Shown here one piece after another: positions 33,207 to 44,300 of a stretch of 64,000 nt of DNA. Origin of the DNA: Paraspadella gotoi (taxonomy: Eukaryota; Chaetognatha); NCBI GenBank assembly GCA_051294375.1, contig CM119264.1, positions 8,067,051-8,131,050 on the forward strand. Reading direction: 5' to 3'. The notes under the pieces are model-generated. The model saw only the letters and a program-made list of their open reading frames with translations, was not told where the DNA came from and did no database searches. The position numbers were made by a program, and so were the translations under genes. Positions within the stretch are counted from its first letter, which is position 1. Each line of letters starts with the position of its first letter.

Positions 33207-35284
33207 ATGAAGCGCGCAAATCGTTTTTCTTCATTCCGCGTTCCGGTCTCGTTTTCCGGGCGCCTTTTGGTTGTGCGCCATTCCTCCTCCGCAACTGCGA
33301 CTCGATCTCGACCTGAAACTTCATTTTGCCCCGACCTTACTACGTCCAATGCTCTTCCTTTTGCCCGCGCACGATTGGGAAATTTCTACGAGACTCCACC
33401 AGAGTTACGCAACCAGTTCGACGAAGACCCCATTCTTCGTCGCTACTTGGCGCAACGTCTACCCGCCGAAATTCTTGCTGCCGTTGAACCTGACTTGAGA
33501 AACTTCGGCGGTCGGGTTGTGGATGACTTGTTGCGACTTCACCGCGAGTGCGAGATCAACCTTCCTCGATTAGAATCGTTCGACGCTTGGGGCCGGCGAA
33601 CCGACCGACTCGTCACTTGTGAAGCGTGGAGAGAGATGAAGAGAATATCGGCCGAGGAGGGTCTGGTTGCCATCGGCTACGAGAATCAGTTTGGAGAATG
33701 GAGCAGGCTTTATCAGGTTTTAAAACAATTTTAAACTTGATTCAACATTATAACTAAAAATTAAAACAGCGATAAATAACATGCAAACTTTTGCTCAATT
33801 GTGGATATGTTTCTTTCTTTTGACAAACTGTTTAACAACAGCTGATCTGTATTTGACAGATGGCAAAGCTGTTGTTATTTGCTGCGTCGGCCGGTCTCTA
33901 TTCTTGTCCACTTGCCATGACGGACGGGGCTGCCAAGATTCTCACGGAAAAGGATCCTGGTTCGCTTCATCCCGATCTCGCATCTGCGCTCGGCCGACTC
34001 ACCAACCGTGATCCTCAGAAGTTCTGGACCTCCGGCCAGTGGATGACGGAGCGAAAAGGTGGCTCTGACGTGGCTTCCGGCTGCGAGACCAAAGCCTTTA
34101 GACAATCAGACGGCACATTCCACCTTTATGGCTATAAATGGTTCTCATCCGCTACCGACTCTGACATGGCGTTGACATTGGCGCGAATCGTCGACGACGA
34201 TGGCGAAGTCGAACTCGGAACGCGCGGTCTCTCCCTGTTTTATCTCGAAACGCACGAGAATTCCAAGGGATCGGCCAATCCGTCACTGAACGGCATAGAG
34301 GTTGTGCGTCTTAAGAACAAACTTGGCACTAGGCAGGTCCCGACGGCGGAGCTCTTACTGGACGGTTCGCGAGCGATGTTGGTCTCACAACCTGGAAGAG
34401 GCGTGGCCGAAATCGCTCCTATGCTCGCTGTGACGCGACTTCATAACTCTGTTTCGGCGGCGTCGTCCATGAGACGGGTCGTTAACGTCGCCAAAGATTA
34501 CGCTTCGAAAAGAATGGCTTTTGGACGGAAGATCATCGATCATCCCCTGCACGCTCAAACTTTGGCTGGCATGGAGCTCGAGGCTCGCGCATGCTCTCTG
34601 CTCACGTTGGAATTGGCCACTCTCCTCGGAAAGGCGGAAAGTGCAGCTTTCCATCAGGACGAGGATGCATCGACGATCAGCAGATCCGTCTCTCTCCTAC
34701 GCATTCTCACGCCTTTGACTAAACTGTATACGGCCAAGTGCGCCATCAATTGCATCTCCGAAGGGTTGGAATCTTTGGGAGGTCAGGGTTATATCGAAGA
34801 CACTGGAATGCCGACTTATTTTCGAGACGCTCAAGTCCTGTCTATCTGGGAAGGAACTACGAACGTTTTGAGCCTTGACGTCTTGCGTTGTGTGTCCAAG
34901 TCGCGGGGTAATGACATCCAGGAATTATTCTTAGAGGTCGAAGAGAAATTGACGAAAAATAGGGTGTCCTCGTTGACGCGGACCGTAGAAAAAGTCCGCA
35001 CCGCCGTCTCTGAAGTTGCTGACTGGTTTCCTAACGCAGCCGCGGATCCTTCATCGCTAGAGGCGTCAGCGAGGGATCTGTCGTACGTCTTGTCCAGGAT
35101 CTTTGCAGCATCTCTGTTCGTTGAATTGGCCAACGCGACTGGACGCGAGTTAGATGTAGAAATTGCCAAGCGCTGGGTCGCTTTGCGGGATTTAAATATG
35201 GTCGTTCGAAGATTTGACGCAGGGAATTACGAGACCGTCGCTAGGGATGTTGATCGCGAAATCGCTAGCAACATGACTCGGTAG
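33207..35284 (+). CDS. Acyl-CoA dehydrogenase, AidB / ACDH-11-like
   Basis: FAD-dependent acyl-CoA dehydrogenase fold protein of the AidB-ACDH-11 branch. Two exons, 33207-33716 and 33860-35284, in phase 0, give 644 residues. The N-terminus (MKRANRFSSFRVPVSFSGRL; Arg/Ser-rich, no acid) suits a mitochondrial presequence. Conserved blocks are CPLAMTDGAAKI, QWMTERKGGSDVA (the AidB-type TE[RK]xGGSD flavin/substrate block), GYKWFSSATDSDMAL, KLGTRQVPTAEL, ASKRMAFGRKI and EGLESLGGQGYIEDTGMPTY followed by RDAQVLSIWEGTTNVLSLD. In E. coli AidB and C. elegans ACDH-11 the roles are DNA-damage response and fatty-acid desaturation control; the function here is inferred only by family. Gene density is high, with GTF2H4 following on the same strand after about 350 bp. 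Confidence 0.9.
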
Positions 35285-35637
35285 TCACTAGTCAGTAAGC
35301 TTTATCAAGTTTTATTATGTCTATAGATTTCATTTATTGTACAAACAAATAATTAAAATTTAAATTGAAAGATTGGTCGCTAATCTATGTATTACGTATG
35401 TGAGTATACTTTTTATTTTATTATTATGAAATTGGTACAACCAATATAAAAATCATCCATTCATTAAATAAATAAGCTATCTTATATTATTTACGATGGT
35501 TTAATTGACTTTGTATTAATTTAATTTTTTCTGTAAATAACAGAAGTCACGCATTTGTATGTTTAACTTAATTTAAGTTTTTTTGTGTTTTTTTTCATTA
35601 TTTTGTAGTCTTTGTTACAAAGACTCTGACATCCAAG
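35285..35637. other. Spacer between ACDH and GTF2H4
   Basis: AT-rich, with a reverse copy of the ~80-bp dispersed repeat at about 35425-35490 (ATGAAATTGGTACAACCAAT). Probably includes the ACDH poly(A) region and the GTF2H4 promoter. Confidence 0.5.
35425..35490. repeat. ~80-bp dispersed repeat, copy 2 (reverse)
   Basis: TATGAAATTGGTACAACCAA then ATAAAAATCATCCATTCATT and AAATAAATAAGCTATCTTAT is the reverse complement of the 48970-49050 copy, with few differences. Confidence 0.65.
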
Positions 35638-37436
35638 ATGTCCGTTTCGTGTCGGAGGCGATTATTACAGTTTGAGGACTTGCTCACTTTTCTTCGAGGC
35701 TTGCCTCCCTCCACACTCGACAGCCTCTACTCTCATCCGGCCGCTTGCGTCGCCGTCTTCCGGGATTTGCAGGAACTTTCGCGCCACTACATCCTTCGGA
35801 TGTTATTCATCGATCAAGTAAGTTTGTAACTTCGCGGAAGAATACGATATTTAGCTATATATGTAATCTGGCGAAAAAGGATTAGTGAAAGTGTATTATT
35901 TGGTCAACCAGATGTAATTTGAATTCTTTCACGACTTTCAATCTCGATTAGGCTGTTGCTCAAGCGGTCGTTTCATCTTGGGTCGCTTTCAATTGCCAAC
36001 CCAGTCACACGGAGGCAGTCAGGCCCATGGGCGAACTTCGAATTTGGCATGAATCTCCCATCCCCGGCGGTCTTCCCGGTTGGAAACTGAATTCCACCTT
36101 CAAAGTAAGTTATGACCATAGTCGAACTCTTTTTCAATTTTAGTCTCGGCGGTTAGCCAACCACTTACTTCTCTAGGATAATCTCCGAATCGGAATTCTC
36201 GGCGGAGGAACGCCGTGGTTCGACCCCCTTCCGGCGGCTCCCGACAAATACAGTCGGGATTCTGTTTTTCTCGACAAATACGCGACGGAGCGGTGGGAGT
36301 GCATCCTTCATTATATGGTCGGCACGCCCGGGTCGGCGGAAAACATCAGCAAGGACATTAAAGACACCCTGCTTAACGCGCGTCTAATGAAGTGCGACGT
36401 TACCGACGCCGCGCCGGTCATTTCCGCCGAAGGTTTTCAGTTTTTACTCCTCGACACGAAATCTCAAGTTTGGTACTTCGTTGTCAACTACTTAAAGACC
36501 GTTTCCAGTCGATCCACCAATAATTTGGATTTAGTGCAGGCATGCAGTGTAGTAGTGCTATTTTTATTGGGTTTATCAGATAAGTTAATATACATCCCTA
36601 ATCCTAGATCCTCGTCTTTGTGCTCAAATTAAACTTCACGACGACAGGAAAAGACTACTCGACGGGCAATTTCACCGAGGATCAGTTAGTCTGCCTTCAG
36701 CATCTTCGCGAATTCGGTCTAATATTCCAAAGGAAGCGGAAATCTAAACGCTTCTACCCGACAAAGTTGGCTGTGGACATGACGTCGGCGGTCGGCCCGG
36801 GTGACGGGGCTGGCGTTTCATCCGTTGCAAACTCTTCTTCATCTTCTCTTTCGTCAATGTCTTCGAGCGAAAAGGGTTTCGTTGTCGTGGAAACCAACTA
36901 TCACGTTTACGCTTATACGCAGTCTACACTCAAGATCGCCCTCTTAGCGCTTTTCGCCGAGATGCTCTACCGATTTCCCAACATGACTGTCGGAATACTG
37001 ACGCGCGAGAGCGTACGGCGCGCGCTCGGCGAGGGTATCACCGCCGAGCAGATCATTCACTTTCTCAAAACTCATGCTCATCCTGAGATGACGAAGTCCG
37101 CCAAGGGGGGCGTTATCCCCAGCGTCGTCTGTGACCAGATTCGCCTTTGGGAATTGGAACGCGATCGATTCACTTTTGAAGATGGCGTTCTTTATAACCA
37201 GTTCTTATCGCAACACGACTTCGAGCTCTTGAGGTGAGTTCGCCTCTAGTTTTTTTGCCGTTGTTATTCTCTTGAATTTATCAGTTGCTCTTCTTCGATT
37301 CGACAGAGATTATGCCAAGGATCAAAACTGTTGCGTCTGGGAGAATCCATCCAAACGGCTACTTGTCGTCACTCCCGCCGGTCACGAGGACGTTCGCCGA
37401 TTTTGGAAGCGACACAAAAACCAGTCGGACAAGTAA
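35638..37436 (+). CDS. GTF2H4: TFIIH subunit p52 (GTF2H4 / Tfb2)
   Basis: Core TFIIH subunit that anchors and stimulates the XPB helicase in transcription initiation and nucleotide-excision repair. Exons 35638-35817, 35952-36104, 36177-36539, 36608-37233, 37307-37436 give 483 residues (human 462). Hallmarks: [20 protein letters not shown] at the N-terminus, [49 protein letters not shown] and [26 protein letters not shown], and a C-terminus [20 protein letters not shown]. The Ser-rich linker in exon 4 is lineage-specific. Homology (LDLVQ joined to ILVFVLKL) places the third donor at CAG/GCATGC, a GC-AG intron; a GT alternative six bases upstream would drop two residues. Confidence 0.96.
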
Positions 37437-37841
37437 AATGTGCGCTTCGAATCTCTCCTTGAATTCTCCATGCATGGAACCATCTTTTTCGTTTCTCCTG
37501 CGTTTTGTTGGCAGGAAATAATTTTCCCTTTCACATATTTGAATTGTTTACCAGCGCGCTGACTTCACCTTCGTTAAAGAGAGATCTCGATTACTCGATA
37601 AACACTCCTCGGCCCGTTAATTTATCTTAAAGTATCTATCATTTGCTTTATGCCCGCTGCCTCTTCTTTCCAGAAGAAGATATGGTTGAATCGATCATCA
37701 GCTTACGATGTTTTGGGGCACGGTGTATTTTTCATTTCACTTTTTGGTCTTGAAAAATCCCCTCTCAAAAGAAAACGCAGAATTATTGAAAAAAAGCTTA
37801 ATCGTTCACAATGGTGAAGGTGAAGGTATTGAATTAGTAAG

Positions 37842-39433
37842 ATGACTCCTTTGCCAAGACTTTCGTGTTTCGCCTTTCAGAGTTTAGCTGCTCGTTCACC
37901 GTCCGCTCGTCTTCTGACCACCTTTACCACATCTTCCATGACCTCCTTCGGCCGACCTTCCTCAGACTTGGCGGCCTTTAGAAGGAGCTACGACGTAGCC
38001 AAGAACGTCGTCGTCCTTACCGGGGCTGGAGTCAGGTGGATATTGGCCTTGTGTGGCTTATTGAAAAATCCTACATAAATGCTAAGAAATCGATATATAA
38101 CCACAAGTATTTCTGAAAATACAAGCCAGTGCAAATTACAAATGGGATAAAAATCAGTTCCAGGGATCCTCAAAAGTTAATATCCATCAATTTCCTGTTC
38201 ACGCTTGTATGTTCCATTTTTCATAATATAACGTTTTGTAAACATACTCCTTATTTATCCCGATATCAGCGCCGAATCTGGGGTTCCCACGTTTCGAGGT
38301 GCAGGGGGATTCTGGCGCCGATGGCAAGCGCAAGATCTGGCGTCTCCTGGTGCCTTCAATCGAGACCCTAGTCTTGTATGGGAGTTCTACCATTACAGAA
38401 GAGAGGTCGGTCTAAACGATGCTGGTCGTTTCAATCAATATTTTTAATAATAATAATTTCGTCCAGTTGATGGGTTCGAAGTCTCCCAACCCGGCTCACT
38501 ACGCCATCGCCGCCGCCGAATTAGACGCAAAAAGCGCGGGAAAGAATTTCTCAGTCGTCACTCAAAACATCGACGGACTTCACCGAAAAGCTGGGACTCA
38601 AAATCTCGTCGAACTTCATGGAAATCTTTTTAAGGTTTTTATTAGATGAAGAATGATCGTTTGATTCGATTACAGAGATTGTGTAAATGTTTATCGTGTT
38701 CAGTCGCTGTGAAAGGTTTTTTAACAATGTGATTCGTCTGTCAATTTTCAAAACGCGGGAGGCCGAAATTCTCAGTTTGGATGTTCGGTATGTTAACAAG
38801 GTACATAGCATAATTAGATCTCCCAGGANNNNNNNNNNTTAAATAAGTAAGCCATCATTATGTGTATTTTAGACGCGGTGTACACAATGCGGAGACGTCA
38901 GAGTGAATAGAGACTCACCAATTTGTGAAGGGTTGCGGGGACGCGGAGCACCAGACCCCGACGCCGCTTCGTCTCCTATCCCGGTAGAGACTTTGCCGCG
39001 GTGCTGCGTCCACGGTTGTGGAGCTTTATTGCGGCCGCATGTGGTGTGGTTCGGTGAAGCACTGGAAACGGAAGTACTAGAGGTGAGCTCGCCGTCTTAA
39101 TTTTAAGAGCTTTAGTTTTTCCTTAAAGTTGCAAATTTTTGTTCATCATATCATTATTTTACAATCTCTTTTTTCAACCAGAAAGCGCATTCACTCGTTT
39201 CATCTTGCGACATTTGTCTCGTCGTTGGGACGTCGTCTGTTGTTTACCCCGCGGCGATGTTCGCGCCTTCTGTTGCCGCTCGGGGCGTCCCCGTCGCGGA
39301 ATTCAACCTCGAAGAGACCCCCGTCACTGAGTCCATGGGCTTCTTTTTCTCTGGTCCGGCCGGGCGGACGCTGCCGGACGCCTTGGGAGTGGCTGACCGG
39401 CTAGAGACAAACTTATTAAGTGAATCCAAATGA
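37842..39433 (+). CDS. SIRT5: NAD-dependent protein deacylase sirtuin-5
   Basis: Class III sirtuin that removes succinyl, malonyl and glutaryl groups from lysines, mainly in mitochondria. Exons 37842-38035, 38270-38405, 38467-38634, 38873-39082, 39182-39433 give 319 residues (human 310). Features: NAD loop [20 protein letters not shown]; the Tyr and Arg that define SIRT5 acyl specificity in [19 protein letters not shown]; catalytic His in [10 protein letters not shown]; zinc Cys in RCTQCG and [18 protein letters not shown]; and [16 protein letters not shown]. The N-terminus is Ser/Arg-rich ([19 protein letters not shown]), compatible with mitochondrial import. The 10-N gap at 38829 falls in intron 3; reading phase and homology cross it without loss. 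Confidence 0.97.
38829..38838. other. Assembly gap (10 N)
   Basis: Ten N in SIRT5 intron 3. I see no duplicated flanks, unlike the first gap. Confidence 0.95.
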
Positions 39434-39743
39434 CGAATTATGTATATTATATGTACTAAAAAACTAATGGCGGCTGTGGTAGCTTATTGGATTTTTCTTA
39501 TGTCACCATTTTAGCTACTAGTACTAGTTTTCTCCTCTTTTTGTGATTGAATGATGATTTTACAGCGTTTAATATATATATGTATTTTATATGCATTTAA
39601 GCTGACTTTAAAAAAATGTTTAAATTAAAACATTTTTAGCAAAAATACAGTGGATATTTTTGGGTTCTTTATAGTGTCTACTTAAAAGGTCTGGCTGACT
39701 GCAACAGTTTCTAAATTACCTTCCTTACCCTCAACGTTTAAAA
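39434..39743. other. SIRT5-UQCR10 spacer
   Basis: About 310 bp of AT-rich sequence; presumably the SIRT5 poly(A) region and the UQCR10 promoter. Nothing further is seen. Confidence 0.5.
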
Positions 39744-39956
39744 ATGTCGAATCTATCGACAAAAGTTTACAACGCCGTCTTTAAGCGCACTTCGACCTTT
39801 ACGCTGACGGTCATCGTGGGGGTGCTATTCTTTGACCGTCTTCTCACAAGGAGCGCCGAAACCGTGTGGCATCGACTCAATGACGGAAAACTTTACCCGG
39901 ATGTCGTCAGAAGGTTGGAAACGTTGAAGGCCGTGGAGGAAGACGACGAAGACTGA
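39744..39956 (+). CDS. UQCR10: Cytochrome b-c1 complex subunit 9 (UQCR10/QCR9)
   Basis: Single-pass subunit of mitochondrial respiratory complex III. A single exon of 70 codons begins MSNLSTKVYNAVFKRTSTFT, with the membrane segment LTVIVGVLFFDRL, then the conserved pattern of a polar VWHRLNDGKLYPD segment and an acidic tail. Length matches the family (about 63 residues) plus an acidic C-terminal extension (EEDDED). The start is the only sensible one. Confidence 0.9.
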   Translation: MSNLSTKVYNAVFKRTSTFTLTVIVGVLFFDRLLTRSAETVWHRLNDGKLYPDVVRRLETLKAVEEDDED

Positions 39957-40334
39957 AAAAGGATGACGGACGACGACAGGAGGGGATTTGCTACTCGACG
40001 AACGAGCTGAGCGGGAAAGAATGCCATCGCAACCTCGATTGGAAAACTTACATCAATTCAAATTAATTTTGATTATTTCGAAACTAGTTGACTTTTAAAA
40101 CTGTCGTCGTCCTAAGTTAGTAGATTTTGGCCTTCTGGTCTTTTGTTTGCTCCAAAGTAATTGTGGCGGTGATTTTCTGTAATTTATTTTTTCTGTTGTC
40201 AGCGAGACGTTTTCTATCAATGATAAATATACTTTAATTAAACCCAATGGAACGGGGATTGGAAAGTCATTGAACGTAAAAAAAAAGCGCACATTCGCAA
40301 AACAAACCGTCTCGAGCGAATTGACAATCTCAAA

Positions 40335-40643
40335 ATGAGCCGCTTGACGATTATCTCGCTTTTCCTCGCTCTCTCTCTCTTCCTCTTTCTCTTTATTTCC
40401 CTCTCCGAAGGCCAGGACTATCAAAAGCAGCGTACCTCGCGGCGCCAAAAAAAGGCCGAAAAGCGGCTTGAGACCAAGAAGAGGATCCTGCGCGACCTCT
40501 CTTCTAAGCTGCCAGCTTTCACGGACGTTTTCGACAAACGGACTTGGTACATCTTCTTCACGGGGTTAACCGTCGGTTGTTTCGTTCTGGCCTGTATTCT
40601 CTCGCGGTTCACCCTCATCAAAGACTCTGACAAAATACATTAA
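40335..40643 (+). CDS. Small secretory-pathway single-pass membrane protein, unknown
   Basis: Not recognised. 102 codons in one exon. A strong signal-peptide-like N-terminus (MSRLTIISLFLALSLFLFLF, likely cut after SLSEG) is followed by a highly basic, Lys/Arg/Glu-rich helix (residues about 27-55, RRQKKAEKRLETKKRILRDL) and a membrane segment (residues about 70-93, IFFTGLTVGCFVLACILSRF), then a short polar tail. The ordered layout and the clean frame make it a probable real gene. With a cleaved signal it would be type I; if the first segment is retained it would be a two-pass hairpin protein. Confidence 0.55.
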   Translation: MSRLTIISLFLALSLFLFLFISLSEGQDYQKQRTSRRQKKAEKRLETKKRILRDLSSKLPAFTDVFDKRTWYIFFTGLTVGCFVLACILSRFTLIKDSDKIH

Positions 40644-40649
40644 TTCTGT

Positions 40650-41364
40650 TGAGGAACGTGGATGAAAAAAACTGGTTTTTAATCCAGAAATTAAATTTGA
40701 AAGAATACGTATTACGTACGTGACTAGTTGATTGTATAATATAATATTGTATTATCGGGTGTTTGCTGCTTTATTCGGGTAAAAATCTAATGGAATATTT
40801 TGCTCTTTTGGTAAAAGGAAGGATCACTGGCTCATAGGTTTGTTATATAACATTGTCTAGTCATCTATGGCGCCGGCTCGCTCCACCACTAGATTTGTTG
40901 TAGATTTGGAGATCTCAAATATTCTTTTATTCTCTTTTAATTGCGATTTAATCATTTATATTACATTATATTTTACTAATGGCGAAAGAATAGCCTATTA
41001 TAGAAATACAACCTGTGTTTTCACACTTTTGGTAATTTTATCCACCATTGTAAATAGTTATTTTAAATAGGAATTCCAGATTTAAATGTGTTGGGCTTAT
41101 AGGATTTGACTTTTTTTTCATAATTATGCTGATATATCGATAACCTACACACATCAAAGTAACTCAGGACATTCCTTAATCCTTAAAGCATTTTAGTTTT
41201 TTCATTCCGTTTTTTTCGTTTCGGTTGCGTATATTTTTCGCACTTTAGGCAGGAATTTCTGCACTATTCATTGCAGTCGTGCTGATTTTTAATTATTTAC
41301 ATTAAGTTTGATTGTATTAGAGATGTAACGAGGAGAAAGTTTCAGCGAAATTTTAATCCTAACG
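40650..41364. other. Spacer before DPF
   Basis: AT-rich. One 67-codon ORF at 40867-41070 has no recognisable features and is not annotated. The end contains the DPF 5' region. Confidence 0.5.
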
Positions 41365-44300
41365 ATGGTAAGTGCCTTTACGAAATGAAATTTTAAGTAT
41401 TTAGAATTTGTCGTAAATTTTTCTCAAATTTTCTTCCATAGCAAAAGTTTCGCGGAGATAATTACTCTGAGGTGGTGCAAGAGACATCTCGTTTCAATTC
41501 CCGTCTTTGCCGACAGCGACGAGCCAGGGTCCCTTTCTTGGACGCTCAAACCGGAGTGGCGCAAAAGGGCGGAGTACTTTACAAAAAGAAATGGCAGAGG
41601 AAGCGTGGAAACGTCGGCGGAGTCTTGTTCACGTTTGTTCTTTTTAATTATTTTAAATTTAGTAGTGTACATGAATATTGAATATGTACCCAATTCAACA
41701 AAAAATGTTTTCAATGATCCTGTTTTCTGCAGATACTCAGCGCCTCGTTGGCGAAATCAAAATGCCTTTAACGTTTACTCCCTGCCTGCCAATGGACCGG
41801 GCTTCATGATGGCGTTAGACCAATCAGACTTTCTCGACGTCAATGGAATGAGCAACCCTCTTAATCCCGCCAACAACGGCATCAAATCCGCCGGCGTCGT
41901 TTTTCACGACGAAAATTCGGCGTTGTCGAGCGACGGCGTTTTGGAAAATAGCGCCGGATCTTCTAAGGGCGCTTGGTATTACAAGGTCGATACCCAATTT
42001 TATTTTGAGCCGGATCTGCTTATCAGCAGCGTCCGACTCTTTAATTCACTTTGTCTGTCTGTCGGTCGCCACCCATTATCTTGTCGTTAAGTCACTTATA
42101 TAGGAGTCTACGTCGTTCTTAGAAATCGAGGAAGACTTTTTCAATGGAGATTTTTGTTAAAATCTGACTACCAAATAATGTCAACGCCCCTGGGAAAAAT
42201 TCAGGTAAAAAATAGATGTAAAAACACTCGATTCCGATCCTGTTGCATCTGAAGGGCTCGCATTTTTTTTCTCTTGACAAATAACCATCATTTTGACATC
42301 GAACCATTCGATTCAAATGGACTGGTCCGCTCGGGAAAATATTTTTGATGCAATTTTTATATATAAAATAAAGGGATTTCTCAACTTCAATACAATGTCA
42401 ACGCATTTAAGGTATGTTGTCATTTTACAATAAACTTCGAATTCAGGAATCTGATAGCAATATGTCTGAAGGGCTCTCAAAATTTTTCTTTACATTTCAT
42501 TTGGTTATTTGAATATGATACGATCATGTTAAAGTGAATTAGTCCATTTTGGTGAAATTTTTATTTAAAGTAAAAGTAAAAGAGGAGCTAATGATCGGAA
42601 TTCTAAGAGTTTTCAACCGGGAGTCAGATTCTGAAAAAATCTTATATGGCGAAAATCTTCCAAAGAAGGGGTGGATTTTCCGAAGATTTTGGTTAATATT
42701 TTCTATATTTATGGTCGGATTTTTTTGAAACTTAAAAATAGCAATATTGCCATCATTCTACATTGGCCGGTCAAAGAATATATTAAAAAAACCTCTGACT
42801 TTTTTTGTCAGAGCTTAGTCCTAACTTATATCATCTTGGTTTAAGGCCTCCCTCACTCTTTCAAGATAATGACAAAGCTTTCAATCAAGACTCTCTCACA
42901 GTCTATTTTATTCACTCCCAAAGTACCTGGCTTTCCTATCTATGAAGTTTTCAAAGAATGTTTCATTTGTATGAAAAGACGACTTCCTGAAGTATTAGAA
43001 CGGGGATGTTTTTTTCTTTTTATATCAAATGCAAATGCAAATCAAAAGATGAATTAATTGATTAATAATTTAATTATATAATTAATTAATCAATAATCAT
43101 TCTATTAATCGTCGGAGTTATCGTCGTCTTTGCTTTTGTCATAACAAATAGAGCTAAAAACAAACAGGTTTGAGCAAATGCTGAGCAAATTATCAGATAA
43201 TTAATTAATGCCAACGTTGATTACTTGATTATCTTCATCGTCGTTGCCATCATCGTTGTGGTTTTTTCTGTCATGGTTAGTGACCTGACGAAAGGACCTA
43301 AAAACAAAGAAGTTTGTGCAAACAATCAGTGTGTAATTAATTGTTTTAAATAAGTAATTAATTAATTACCGCTAATGATCGTAGGCAGATCCGGCATTGT
43401 TAGATCAAACTTGTTTTCTAATGAACAAATTATCTGTTAGATACATTAGATAATTGATAGTCAATGCTTTTTTTTATATAATACATTTGAAAGGGAAAAA
43501 AAAGAAAATTCGGAATGCAGGTTGCAGAAAGGGTACAGATAACCAGGACATACTGACATAACAATCATGACCTCTTATGTCTTGTGAAATTGGGGCAGTA
43601 AAGAAACCTAAAAAATTAGATCATTAAGTAAGTCAATGAACCCTTTCCAATGGGCAATTCCGGTAAAAAAATTTTCTTAATTATAATTGATGATAAATAA
43701 TAGAATTAAATTGTTATATTGTTGTTGTTATATTTAAAAGGAAATTATCAATACAATTTAATACTATGTCTTGCTTTGTCAAATATGTCGCCAGCTATGA
43801 ATTTAAAAAAAATTAATTATGATAAACCAGCAGTGTGTCAAGCTTTTTGTTTGCAGTTGAAGATAATGAAAAATGACGACTTATTTTTCACAGACAAGAA
43901 TGTAGGCGTCCAGATTGTTTATATCAAGCTGAAAACATTTTTGTATTTATCATTTTTCATATTTAAAAAGACATTTTATCAAGCTAATACACAAATTTTT
44001 GCTTGATTTTTACTTTAACTGAAAAATACAAGCAAATTTATGGAGTAGAGAAAATTTAATGGTAATCAAAATATATATCAGTCTTTCCTTTTTCAAATTA
44101 TAAAAGATAAACAAAAAATTTAATATGCCTTTATTGAAATTTTCAACGCAAAAAACTGTTATACTTATTTAAACTCTTATTTAATCAAAACTGTGTAAAT
44201 ATTTATGGATAAAATTTAATAAATCTATTTTAGAAAGGTGTCCCGTGATTAGGGCTTTCATTTGATACCACACCCATCTTGCTACGTCTTTTCTTTCAAA

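Noticed and set aside
36315-36632. A separate short gene in the GTF2H4 region
   Set aside because: It is the p52 exon reading on into its intron.
43719-44006. 95-codon ORF in the DPF intron
   Set aside because: AT-rich, no family resemblance, inside an intron; likely chance.
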